Shown here one piece after another: positions 1 to 11,974 of a DNA stretch of 64,000 bases. The position numbers were made by a program, and so were the translations under genes. Source of the DNA: Cercis canadensis (lineage: Eukaryota; Streptophyta; Magnoliopsida; Fabales; Fabaceae). The stretch lies in NCBI GenBank assembly GCA_003255065.1, contig QAOA01001436.1, positions 768,711-832,710 on the forward strand. Reading direction: 5' to 3'. Numbering within the stretch: the stretch's first letter is position 1; each line of letters begins with the position of its first letter. The notes under the pieces are model-generated. The model had not been told where the DNA came from. It did not search any database and saw nothing but the letters and a program-made list of their open reading frames with translations.

Positions 1-3000
1 CATACAGGTTTTGATTTCATTGAAGAAACATCCACACCACTGCTCACTTCCCTACCAAAATCTCGATCTTTGCTGAAGTCCCTATTCCACAATGAAGAAA
101 ATTTAAGTCATTAAGGTACAAAGAGAAGCCATACCAATGGATAAGCCACAACTACATAGAATTACATGCAACAAGAATCGTCATGAAATTAGTCATCCCT
201 TCATACATGTTTTTTCTGTCCATTATACGAAGATTAGGTTTTAACCCCATATCTTGACCAACATTTGACCCTTAAAAGTGAACTAACCAACTGTGGAACG
301 ATATTGAGGGAAGCCACTACCATATTACAAAATGACAAAGCAACCCAATAATAGTTCCATTTGTACCTTTCACCTCGTCTCTCACTTTCACGCTTCCTCC
401 TCAGATCAGCTTTCCAAGCTTCAAACTCCTCTTTACTCATAAATGGAGGTGGAGCATTCATGGCCATACTGAACTCAGCAAGATCCCTAAACGTGAACAA
501 AAATATATCTCATCAGTTCCATAGACGCTTGGCTGTCTCAGAGACAAAATATTTACATATACAATCAGATAAACAAGCAACCATGTCCTCTAACACCTTC
601 TCAGCAGCAACAAGACAAAAGCCCTTGACATGTTTGCGTGTGTGTTGTAGAGAAAGAAAGACCAAGGGCTGCGGAATTTCTCTTTCATACCTCTGAGGCG
701 GAACAACAGGCATCATGTAGCCCTGCATGGCAAAAGGGTCTTGAGGCAGCATGCCCCCATACGGCATGTCTAAGGGGCCTAGGTTGTAACCCATCATTGG
801 CATTGCACCTGCATATGGCGCCATAAATCCTTCCATGCCAGGTTGCATGCCATTCCAGTATGGATTATAGCCAGACGGGCCCATAGGCATCATATAATTC
901 TCAGCTCCAAGGTCATGTGGGGTTTTCCACTGCAAGTCTGCAAGAAAAACCCAAAACTTCAGATAACTTACAAAGAATATGAATAGATGTAAATGCCTCC
1001 GTATTCTCCATGAAATGCTCCAAGATGACTGAAAACCAGATTTTCAAAGAAGCATTATAGATAAATGTTGCAGACACGAGGAGAAAAAGGGACAGAACAT
1101 AGCAGCAAATTTACCATATCCAGGCAAACGGATTTTCTTCTTTTTCTTTTTCTTCCCTGCAAAATTAGGAATCTAATGAGATAGCCTCAACAGAAAATTA
1201 ACAAAAAAGACTTTTGATGGTTTAATCACAGGGGCCTTTATTATTTTCTTTTGTCTCTGCAACTAAATTCAAGGAGAGCACATATATGAAAAGAAAAAAA
1301 AGTAAGACATAGCACCAAATCCACAGTACCTGCCTCACTAGGAGCTAACTTTTGCTGCACTTCTTCCTCAACCAGCTGAGCACTCCCTTGTGAGGCTGGT
1401 TCTTTTACACTCATAGACTCATGAGTAGCTTCAGATATATCAACTGCTCTGGTAGCCCTTACTTTCTCTAATGTCTGCTGCGGGGCAGAGACAGCCTTTC
1501 TTTCATCACCTGTCTCCTGTATTTTTTTTGTTCCATCATTAGCAAGTGACACCTTTTGTTCTCCCTTGGATGCAGCAGAGGAAGTTGGGGATGGAATCTT
1601 AGGCTGTGGACAGCGAGCGGACTCCATATCTGAATTTCAAATCAGGAAGGTAAACAATGTATACCCTAACAAATTGATAAGTCATAAAAGTCTAAGTGTG
1701 AGCCAAATCAAAATAGTTAAGAACCTTGAACTAGGAAAGTGCTCCCTGCATTTTCAGCACTGCTGTTGCCTGACTCCAATATGCGACTAATTGTATCTCT
1801 TAGCGTCTTATTTGGCAAAAGATCATCTGCAAGAATATTGGTAGCGCCACAAACGCACATGGACTTGGAGATAATATAGTCCCTAATACCTGAATCAGAA
1901 TTTAGAATGATATGGTAATACTTTACCCTAACATTTTATGCAATGATTCAAGGCAATAAATGGCAGAGAAGACATCAAAGCATCTAGGATGTTTTGTGCT
2001 TGGATGGTGAAAAAGTATAAACTACAAAAACACAAGTATGATACTCATCCGAAAACCATGAACATTCTGGATGTCCGTGAAAACTTACATTGGTAACAGA
2101 AGCTTTTAAAACAGCATTTGCTAGTCAGTACAGCATCTTTCATCACTTCCTTGCACAAGGGGCAGTGGAGCTCAGGTGGTAGATCGCCAACAGAACGTGT
2201 TGATGGTAACCCTTCTATTTCTTTCTCAAAAGCAGCCCTGTTTTCGAAAGAAATTTTGCAATTAATTTCTTGCCTATAGATTAGAGAATGGATTAGCACA
2301 ATAAAGACTAAATGATGTACTGACTCGTTTGGCCTCAAAACAGCAACCGCACCACTTGGTAAAGCATATGAACCGTCCGGGGTTGCCATCAGCATGGATT
2401 TTGGAATACCAGTGGGTGGCTTAACCCTTTTGATGTCATAATTTGGATCACCATTTGTAGGGCAGTGCTGAATAAAATGTCCTGAACAGAAATAAGAAGA
2501 AAAAAGTACGGTAAGCATGTTGACATTGCTACCCAGAAATTTTGAAGCCAAGGGGAAAAGAAAAGTCTTGAAACATGAACATACCAGGCACCTTGCATCT
2601 GTGACACACATAGCCTTGTGGAGGTGTTTTCCTCTCCAACCCTGCCCAACCTCAGTAAATTAGTTACAAATTTCAGTTCACCAAACTATTATTAATTTAT
2701 ACCCAAAGCAGCAATGTCACTGATTAAAATTTCTATAATAAGCAAAGAGAATCACCAAAACCACGTCCACCAGTCATTCTTCCCCCCATACCCCTTCCAA
2801 AACCTCTACCAGGGCCGAAGCCATCAGAACCTTGACTGCATGTCCAAAATAAAAATGTTATAAAATATCATTGGAGCAAAAATGTAAGTGTTTTTAACCA
2901 GAACTAAACAAAGGATGCAACTCACCGTTGCCAATCCAAGGCTGGAGTATCAATCAAGGCCTTAATCTTACTGTCTTCATCGGCTTTATTTGTTGGAGGA

Positions 3001-4316
3001 GCATCTGGGATTGAGTTGCTTGATTGAACAGGCAGCACATCAGGAATTGCATACAAATCGTTGCCAAATTCATCCCATTCTGAGTCTTCAGACTGTTAAG
3101 TAGCATCAAGATTTAAGTTCCTAAGCCATGCAGCTGAAATGCTTCTGCGAAACAAAGTTGGAAAGAAAATTACGTACATATTTTATGGCAGAGATATCAA
3201 CAGCTGGTAAGCTACTCCTTTCAGGTTCAGTCTCCTCCACCTTATTTTCCACCTTTCGTCTGCAAAAAGCAAAGCACAGATTGCAACTCAAGATAGAATT
3301 TATCAAGCAATGAACAATGGAGATAAGGTGTTATCTTATGCAGATTGTGCCACTACGATATTTAGCATTTATCTCACAATGAACAATGCAGACGGAGCAG
3401 TTTCTTTATGCCAATTGTGCCACTGTGATATATTGATATCGACTGCATAAACAAAATGCTTACTGCCCATATTGAACAACTTGAATACATAATGCATGAT
3501 CAATGGTGAAAAGTCAAAGAAAACAGTTACTGAGGTTAAAGGTTTGAGATAGTACTCTTGTTCAGTAACAATTGGTAAACGTGGTCGTCCTGGAACTCGA
3601 CGAATTAACACTGAGGTGTTTTTAGGAATCAACATTGCTTCATCAAGATATTCTGAAATTTCAAAGAGACAGAGCAACTATAAAACACTGCAAAGATTAT
3701 TCATGAAGCCAAATATATCAACTAACCATACTAGAACCCCTCAAAATTGGGCGCCTGTAATTCCTACAAGTAAAAAGCATCCTAACCACATCCTAACAAC
3801 CTGGCTAACATCCCATGCCTCTAAATTTTAAGCTATTTCACTTCCTCTCTCTCACTCTCTCTCTGGTTTTTTTTTTTTTTTTCGGTTGGGGGGGGTGGAG
3901 TCAGTTCGGTGACAACAGAACTGTGCCCAGATGAAGGTTTTCTTTCAAAGAGCAAAAGGGCACATAGCAAACACTGGAAATTCAAAACCAATTTAGAGTT
4001 AAGACAACTGAAATCAGGGAAGAGGTCCAGACTTTTAATTTGCAATCAATCACTTAATTGAAAGCCAAAAACCAATCATATTATCGCCCCGAAACCCCTA
4101 TTTATTGGAAATATTCAAAGAGAATAGTTTGATTAAAAATCAGAACCAACCTTCATTGGTCTGGGCGTTGGTGACCACAAGGTCGAAATCAGTACCCCTT
4201 CCTAAATGCTTTGATTCAAAAATTTTCTCTTTCAAAGTACCAACAGAGATGAAAGGACCGTCCATGGGAATTGAATCATAATCTCTTGCACTCTTAAATT
4301 TATAATACACCGCCAT
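1..4316 (-). CDS. PQT3: PQT3-like E3 ubiquitin ligase (DWNN, CCHC zinc knuckle, RING), 3'-truncated by window edge
   Basis: RBBP6/PARAQUAT TOLERANCE 3 family ubiquitin ligase, probably nuclear; in Arabidopsis PQT3 restrains oxidative-stress tolerance (family knowledge). The start at 4316 opens with MAVYYKFKSARDYDSIPMDG, the canonical N-terminus of the DWNN ubiquitin-like domain (about residues 1-75). Modelled exons, 5' to 3': 4316-4151, 3652-3556, 3259-3178, 3092-2926, 2835-2756, 2641-2585, 2481-2325, 2237-2089, 1889-1725, 1629-1330, 1156-1115, 937-691, 486-367, 81-1. All phases join. A Gly/Arg-rich stretch (GRGFGRGMGGRMTGGRGFG) precedes the zinc knuckle CHRCKVPGHFIQHC (C-x2-C-x4-H-x4-C), which is split by an intron. 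The RING/U-box-like finger (CPLCKEVMKDAV, CCFKSFC, CIRDYIISKSMCVCG) is also intron-split. A Lys-rich run (KKKKKKK) in the 42-nt exon looks like an NLS; a Met/Pro/Gly-rich segment follows. About 636 residues are visible; the remaining C-terminus lies left of base 1. Exon ends were chosen by phase, for example the donor at 3556 rather than one at 3531. Confidence 0.93.
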
Positions 4317-5110
4317 GGTATATTTCTCTTTCTATCCAAAAAGATAACACGAACAATAACAAAAAGATAAACGATAATCAAAGGCCTTCGAAAAAAGGGG
4401 CCTGATATTAAACTCCAAACAAATCAAACAGTACAATTATTCGAGATCTTTTTCTTTTCTTTTCTTTTTTTCCCTACTGTAAATTACTCAAATTAGGATC
4501 GAACAAATCGAACCGCCACAATGGAGAGCTCTGCTAAGTTTCTTCGCTACAAAAATTAAAGGGCATTCAAAATCCAGATGTCTCAGATTTCATATAGCGC
4601 TTGCGTTGGGAAGCCTCCAAAAATACAAATCAGAAAGTATTAGCATCCGCGGATTGGAACAATCGGATGAAAATTAGGCAGATCTAAAACTGAAGAAGCC
4701 CTCTAAAATTCGTAGCGTTCGGAAGCTGCAGCAATAATTCGAGCCAAACGGTATGATCGAAGAGGATCAGAACTTGAATCTTCAGCTTCAGTTATGGACC
4801 CGATGTGCCACGAGATTGAACATTCGAAGCGAACCTCTGATCGGCGGCTATCAAACCTTGACGAAGAATCACGAACTCGTTCTGGTACACCCGAAAATTA
4901 GAAGCTTTTCAGACGACGTTGCAGCAATCGAAGATTGATGAGCAAAATTTGAGAAACTGTTGAAGCGTTTCAAGCCCCGTAGCACGCTTCGACTTTGAAG
5001 AGCATATTGATGATTAGGTCTAGGGTTAGGAAAGTTGAGAGGAAAGATGAGAGAGAATCCAGAGAGAACGGGCTTGCGATTTCTGGTTTTCCCCGACGTT
5101 TAGACCTAGA
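4317..5110 (-). other. Leader and promoter region of the PQT3-like gene
   Basis: This stretch lies directly upstream of the DWNN start codon. It contains no convincing protein. A 61-codon plus-strand frame at 4753-4938 is isolated, lacks family resemblance and sits antisense to the expected 5' leader. A CT-rich patch occurs at about 4451-4471. The real transcription start was not identified. Confidence 0.45.
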
Positions 5111-7140
5111 AAATCCGTTTATAGCATTCTAGCAACGCAGGAGTGGGCGTTACTTTTACGCGCTCTTCTAAGAGCGTTTGACACCTCTCACTCTGTCAAA
5201 CTCATGCTTGCTCTATTTGTTTTGGATAATAGCACCGCGCTACTGCCTTTTTATTTTAAAAAATAAAAAAGAAAATCTGACATACGGGACTATTAAACAT
5301 GCCGTTTATCAAGTGACATGCCAAATAACTAATAACATATTCTTACGTGGTCACTTCTTTCTCTTCAATTTCTCTTTCTTTTTCACGTGGTCATTTCTTC
5401 TTTTTTTTTTCATTTTCTCTTTTTTCTTCTTTTCTTTTTCTCTTTTTTTCTCCTTTTCTTTTTTTTATGTGCGAGACTTTTCGGCGTGTCTCCACTAGAT
5501 GTATAGAATAACAAATGACATGTTTAGTAGTATTCACACATTAAATTTTAAATTTTTTGTTTTTAAATTTTTTGAAAAAATAATAAATGTGTAAAATTAT
5601 TTTTAAAATATTATATTTCAATCAAAGAGTATGTTTCATTCAGGTAAAATTATTTATTTTTTCAAAGAAATATGTGTAATTTACTTGAAGGCTATTTTTT
5701 TTTTGTTATCAACCTATCATAGTTATTTAATATTATAAATGATATCCAATTATTTATACCAAGACAAAGTAAATAATTTAGATTATTTGTTTATAATTCT
5801 ATATAACAAATATAGATCTTATTAAAATAAATGATAGAGATCATCACATTACTTAATTCTATACAGTAAATGATTAATCTTACTCAAATATATTTTCAAA
5901 TTTTAATTAATTTAAACCTTTTCAATATTAGAGAACACCCATATTTCAAACTAATTTATAAAGGCAAATCCACATCCATTCAGCCATTCTGAAAAACACT
6001 CATTACTGGATAAATAGAAAGAATAATATGAAAATGAAAAAATAATAAAATGAATGAACATTAAAGATTACACATTATCTTACATTTGTTAAATTTTAGC
6101 TGTCGTGTCTAATTTTTAGTGAATCTGTAATTTTTAATTGATGCAATTAAATTTAAGTATTATTAAATACTGTAAAAAGAAGTATCTATAAATAAAGGGC
6201 CTCAAGTATATATAGATTATACATAACAGTTGTGTAAATATCTTTTACATATTTCACCACAACAAAAAATTCACGTTGACAAAATATATGCAGAGTGATA
6301 GTAAATTTACCAGAAGATTCTATGCTTGTTTGCGAGTTGGATGATAAAGAGACTATACAACACTTACAAGGCCTGCCTTCTAACATGAATCAACAAAAAT
6401 AATATTTCAATAGAAGCATGTGTGGGTACTAGGTAGGAGTCCTTCTTTTTCTCATTTATTTATTCTTTTGTAAAAAGATTTTTGCATGTTTGCAAACTAT
6501 TATTGAACATTGAAAATTATTACCTTTGATAAAAATTGAAGTTACCCTCAGTATTTCCAAAGGTATTATTTGAAGGCTAAGCCAAATAAAACACTTGCTT
6601 TTATTTTGCGGCCAATTAATCCAATGGGCATCCAGTGATTGGTAATTTTATTTTTTTTGGCACAGCCCATGATTTTAGTAGTTCGTAAGAATATTGGGCA
6701 GAATTTGCCTTGACATTTGATTTTTGAAGGAAACAGAGAGAGATATCAAGCAGTATCTAACGGTCTGGATGGGATGGAACTGAGAAGCCATTTCCTAAAA
6801 TCATCTTAAATTTTCGCCCTCACACAAAGAATTTCTCAGACAACACACCAGTTATCTCTATGTAATCTGATGTAACCCTTCAAAATTAAAATAATCCATC
6901 AATCACAAGAACGGCAGCGCCTTTCAAAGCAACTACATCTAGATGCTCGTAGCCCTGGAATACAAGGCGTATTTAAGATGTTTAGTACAAGGTTTCCCCT
7001 CTTCAATAAATAGCCTTCTTTCTTTGGTTGAATATGAAATTTGAAAAGATAGTAAATTTACAACCTGAAACACTTTGTTTCTATTAATATCCTTTTAGGC
7101 TCTATAATGGGAAAGCGAAAAAAAAAAGATAAACCTAATT
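5111..7140. other. AT-rich intergenic region with a degenerate repeat
   Basis: No credible gene. The section at about 5278-5640 contains two opposed motifs resembling ACTATTAAACATGCCG and its complement, similar to the core of the inverted-repeat elements near 38.6 kb and 54.9 kb, so it may be a decayed relative. The rest is low-complexity AT-rich sequence, plus the 3' flank of the gene ending at 7141. Confidence 0.45.
5344..5467 (+). repeat. Long polypyrimidine (C/T) tract
   Basis: Over about 120 bases the plus strand is almost entirely C and T, interrupted mainly by two CACGTGGTCA-like spots near 5343 and 5384. Such mirror-like pyrimidine tracts can form triplex DNA; here that is only a possibility. 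It lies a few hundred bases upstream of the PQT3-like leader. Confidence 0.7.
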
Positions 7141-10100
7141 TCATACATCTGTTAATATTAGTGAAGATACAATGACAACATATGCCAGAAAAAAGAAAAT
7201 GGCAATCTGAATGAAGAACTTCGGATTTTCCCTCATGTTTGGGGATGTCACTGCCCTGCAAAGTAGAAAATGTATTCTATAAATAACATAAAATCCATAA
7301 AAAGGGGAAAAGAGAAAGACAGCGTTCAGAAGACAAAGGAGGTGAAGAAACAAAATCCACATCAGTTATTTAAGTCAGCTCCTAATTTCATTGTCACTGC
7401 AGCACAATGTTACCTAGCAATTCGTTGAGAGAGACGGTGAAAAGGTAAACTCTGTATGAAGACAATGCCTGGTCCTGTTAGAAGAGCTGTTACTGCATTG
7501 TCACCCTGCAATTTGAGATCACAAATATAGACATTTTTATCAGAGAAAAATGACGCAGAATAGAAGTAGCTATGGCATAAAGCTTTAGGATCAGATGGCA
7601 AGGAGGTTCCTATAAGGGAAATATTAATGCAGTTTCCAATGTGCATAAAGATGGTTGCATCCTTCCAGTTCTTCCAACATCTTAAGTAACTGCTGTCTAA
7701 AGAAGGATCTTACCAGTTTAGTTTACAAAATTATACTATACCAACCATGCATACTTTGTCAACCCACACAAAAATGACTATTGACATTAAGAAACAGATA
7801 AGGATATTAAAGAGAATCAAAAGGCAACATGGAAAGAAGTCAGAAATAGGAACTACTTACTCCAAACACAGCCTTCCTCGCAGGACCATTATATTTTATT
7901 TGGATATTAACTGTACTTGTCACTGCAACAATACAAGAAACATCGACAGCTAGTACTTCACCCATCTCGAGATTTTTCTGTACAACTAGCAACAAAAAGA
8001 ACCAAATAGCACACCCCCACATGAGAAATAATAAAGGATTATAGTAACAAAGCAAATGTGAAAACTCCAAAGATAGAAATCAGTCAAGAATATTTGAAGA
8101 AGTTAGAAGATCTAGAGATGAAATTAAAAACAAGCCAACGCTTTTAAGTATGTATGTATCAGTCAAGATAATTATACCAGATCCACCAGCTAGTATAAAT
8201 GCAAGCCCTTGGCCAGATAGCTTCTGCCTCAGAAAACCCTATAACAACATAAACATGGTCTTAGAAGAAAGAACAAGAGCCATCAAACCTGATACATAAT
8301 ACAAATAAGATTGAGATAAGTATGAAGGGACACTGGGCGCTTGTCACATATTCTTTTCAAAAGTGAAACTGTTATTGAAAAAAAAACAGTTATCACCCAA
8401 TTTCGTTGGATGTCCTTTGGTTCCAATTAATGAAATTACGTTGAGCTCAACCAACTTTTTCCTAGAACATGATTTTCACCAATCCAACTGTTGGACAATA
8501 TACACACTCGTTATGTTGATCTGGTGTACCAAATTTTCTAAGAATCAGGCACCATTAAATTTATCAAATCAAACAGATAGAGTCTATCTTGAAAACTATA
8601 TTCTATGCATTGATATCAGGTAAAGTCAACTAATACAAACTAATTTCCTATTTAAGTGCAATTTTTTGAGCATGATTTTGTATGAAGTAGGCTTCCACTC
8701 TTGTGGTGGAATTTGTGAAAAGTGAATCCCATTCAGAAGTTATTCAAATGTGCAAAATTAATTTAGTTTAATACTAGTGTCATTTGATTTTCCACACCCA
8801 CATGGATATATAACTGATACAGCTCACTGCAAACCTGCAAATAAAAATCAATTGTTTATCTAAACACTGTTGTTCAGGTGTATAAGCAATTATTTGATGT
8901 TAACATGCTGTTCTTTGATTGAAATTTTATTTTTCAATAAAAGTAAAGAAGCAATCCAGAATTTCTTTTAGATTGGGTTGCGTATTCATTTGTTAGTACA
9001 ACTATGTCATTCAAAGAGAAACACTATTATCATCAAACATTCCATCTAATATTAATGAAGCTACATCATCAATTTTCATTTTTTTTTAAAAAAAAAAAGA
9101 ATCTTAAATAGTTGGTAGACAATAATTACAAATGATATTCATTGATATACGCCAGTGGTGCAAGTAGAACAGGTCAAAAGGATGTTCATCAACGTGAAAC
9201 CATTTGTGATTAAATATAAGATTACGGTAAACTTGTGGAAATTTCTAATAAATTTCTCAATTGAAGTCCCATAATTTCTGTGGTGGGTTATAAGGTGGCA
9301 GATTAACATGGTAGAACCACATGATATGTGAAAATTGTCTTCATCTATTTGTTTTCTTTCCAATTGGACATATTTATAAATCTACTAAATTTATGCATAT
9401 ACGTCATATGCGGATTATTAATGGACAACTGCTTGTGCATCAGTCACACCCATGACCCATAATGGCAAAATAAGTGAGACTACAATGTAGACATAGCAGC
9501 ATACAGAGACCACAATCACTTGGAGTGCAAGAATAATTTTCCATTCATGTAACATGACAAGACTAACAATATTCAAAAACACAACTTAGAAGTGCTTGAC
9601 AGAATAAGTGATGCCAATTCAGTGTCAAACACAATCAAAAATATTAGAAACATATTTGCCATCCCTAAATCTCACCTCGGCACCAATGACATTACGTCCC
9701 CTCTGATCAACTGTGTTACTGACCTTCACATCATTGACAGAGCAAAGAAATGCATCTGGCTACAGAAAAGTCAACAAAGGTAATTTAAAGTTCTAGTCCA
9801 TAGAGATAACAAAAAATCAACAACAGTAAACCCATAAAGATACATCTAAAATCTCTTGAACCAAACATTATTGATACATATGAATGAAACAACAAAAGCA
9901 AACAAAAGTTAAATACCTGACATAAAATCTCTCCATTAAACATAGCCAAATCAATCTGTATTTAAATGTGTAACAGACACAATAAAGAGCGCTTTAGTCA
10001 GTTGAATGCAATGATAATCTTCAGATGACGAATTCAGAGACTTGAAATAAGTAGTTGCAATGCATTATTTAAATAATTTGGCGATCTCTGAAAGCACAAA

Positions 10101-11974
10101 CCGGGAGAATTCTTGCAAGCGAAGGTGCAGCAATTCCAACAAATCCATCACTTGGTCCAGGGTTGCGAAGGACAATGCTAGTTACAGTCTTTCCAAATAG
10201 CCACTGCCACATGCCTACTTCATTTTCAGGAAGATAAACGTTTTCCATTTCAACGCATCCAGACATAAAGCACATGGAACCTACGAATTCCAGTGGCACA
10301 GCAATTTACATAAATAATATACACAAACACAAATATACAGATAGAAATGTGATTGTCTGTGTTTCTCTCCTTATATAAATCAATATCATGATGAGGACTG
10401 CTTGACACAGCATAAGTCCATCCACAGCAAAAATCACTTCAGGGAAACTCATAACTAATGACAGCCAAGAAATATCACAAATTAAACTCATGGGCCTGCA
10501 TGTGGACTAACATATCATAAAAAGGAGTGTGGGATTCATCATTAATCTATGGCAACAAAAGATCAAAACTAATTAATACATATATATTTAGAAAAGAAAA
10601 AGAAAAAGATAATTGCATATATGCTAATAAAAAAAACCGGTAGTCTCTTTTTCCATTTGATGATCATTACCAGTATTCCATCATGTTAGACAGCTAAGCA
10701 TCAGTGCAAAAAATTGACCTGCGTCTCCAATACAATATTCAATGTTGTCCAAAAATCATGTTTGTATACCATTAATATATTGTATTTAAGCATTTAATCA
10801 GTATTCACAATTCAACATCACAAGGACTCAAAAATGCATCCAAAGTCTCCACTCTCCAAAGAAAGATTATTAAGAAAAAAGGGACCCGGGCATGCACACA
10901 CCGCGCCGGGGAGCGCCGGGAGTTAATAGCCATGCACAAACTGCCATGCCCTGTAACTTACCAGGCTTTGCAATAACTTTTTCTTGAGGCTTCAACATTA
11001 TCTGTATTGCAAGAGCCAATACCAGCATAATGTTATACAGTTGAAAATCAAAAAATAGAAAACTGAGGATTTTAACTAAAGATTGTCATATATATATACC
11101 TGAACCACCTGAGCTTCCCCCCCTAAAATCTGAAAAGGTATAACAGCATCTTGGGGACTCTAAACAACATAACGGAATAAGATTCATCAAGGGACTATAA
11201 AGAATATATGATAAGAGCGCATGAATATTGCAGAATGACAAGCATTTTTGCAATTATATTGTTTAAAGTTTAAAGAAATGGGTGTTAGTTTGAGGAACCA
11301 AAGAGCATAAAATTGAAACTATTCTAACATTCTTGAAACTAGACGAAGCATCAATCAAAAGTTTTCTTTTTTTAATCTTCTAGAAAAAAGAAAGATGCAT
11401 TTATTTTCATTAAGATAGGTAACATTCCAGTAACGCAGTGAAGATAAATGCCCATTTTTTACACAAGGCCGTGCTTATAAATATACTAGGGGTGCTTATG
11501 TACCACCCTTAATTCATCCTTGTTCTCTTTATTTTAGAACAGAAAAATCATGCATCATATGAGGAAAAAATAATTTCATTTTGCACATTCAACAGAGAAA
11601 AATGCAAGTTGGGCCAACAGAGCAAATTATCATGATCTTGAGCACGAATTACATTGTGCTGATCATACAGTAAAGCCAACTCACCAAACTAAACCATAAA
11701 CACCGAATTAGCTGACAAATCATTAACAATGTATAGAGGAAAAGGGATCAATCTCCTGAAAGCACTCTAATTCCACAAATTCTCGTAGTAGCTGAAGAGT
11801 CATTAATATATCAAACATCAATTCCGAACTTAAATTTACCTAAGTTTTTCTAGATAAACAGAAGGGAAACGATTGAAACCCACAAAAGAGTTTCTAAAGT
11901 CAAACGACGAAAAGTGATGTAAGTACCTGATAAACGTACGGTTGAAAAGGAGTTGAGAAAAACGGTGCAGCCAT
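7141..11974 (-). CDS. AIM24 / TRAP-like family protein with C-terminal membrane anchor
   Basis: Encodes about 280 residues in ten modelled exons, all in phase: 11974-11927, 11159-11100, 11001-10962, 10280-10102, 9955-9917, 9759-9676, 8238-8178, 7985-7861, 7505-7414, 7255-7141. The body is a glycine- and hydrophobic-rich beta-type domain (GSMCFMSGCVEMENVYLP, NPGPSDGFVGIAAP, GEILCQPDAFLCS, GQGLAFILAGGS, MGEVLAVDVSCIVAVTSTV, LLTGPGIVFIQSLPFHRL), matching the AIM24 (DUF124) family. In plants this family is often annotated as tryptophan RNA-binding attenuator protein-like. The C-terminus has one clear membrane segment (FFIQIAIFFFLAYVVIVSSL), so it is probably tail-anchored; the organelle is not shown by the sequence. 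Yeast AIM24 affects mitochondrial architecture (family knowledge); the plant function is unknown to me. It is in tandem with the PQT3-like gene, same strand. Confidence 0.87.
10883..10922. other. GC-rich patch inside an AIM24-like intron
   Basis: Within an AT-rich intron (10281-10961) there is a sudden GC-rich block containing GGGACCCGGGC and two GCGCCGGG-type repeats. Flanking ATGCACA words occur on both sides. Its origin is unclear. Confidence 0.5.

Noticed and set aside
513-935. 140-codon Met-rich frame taken as a separate gene
   Set aside because: Its main part is an exon (691-937) of the PQT3-like gene; the rest runs into the following intron.
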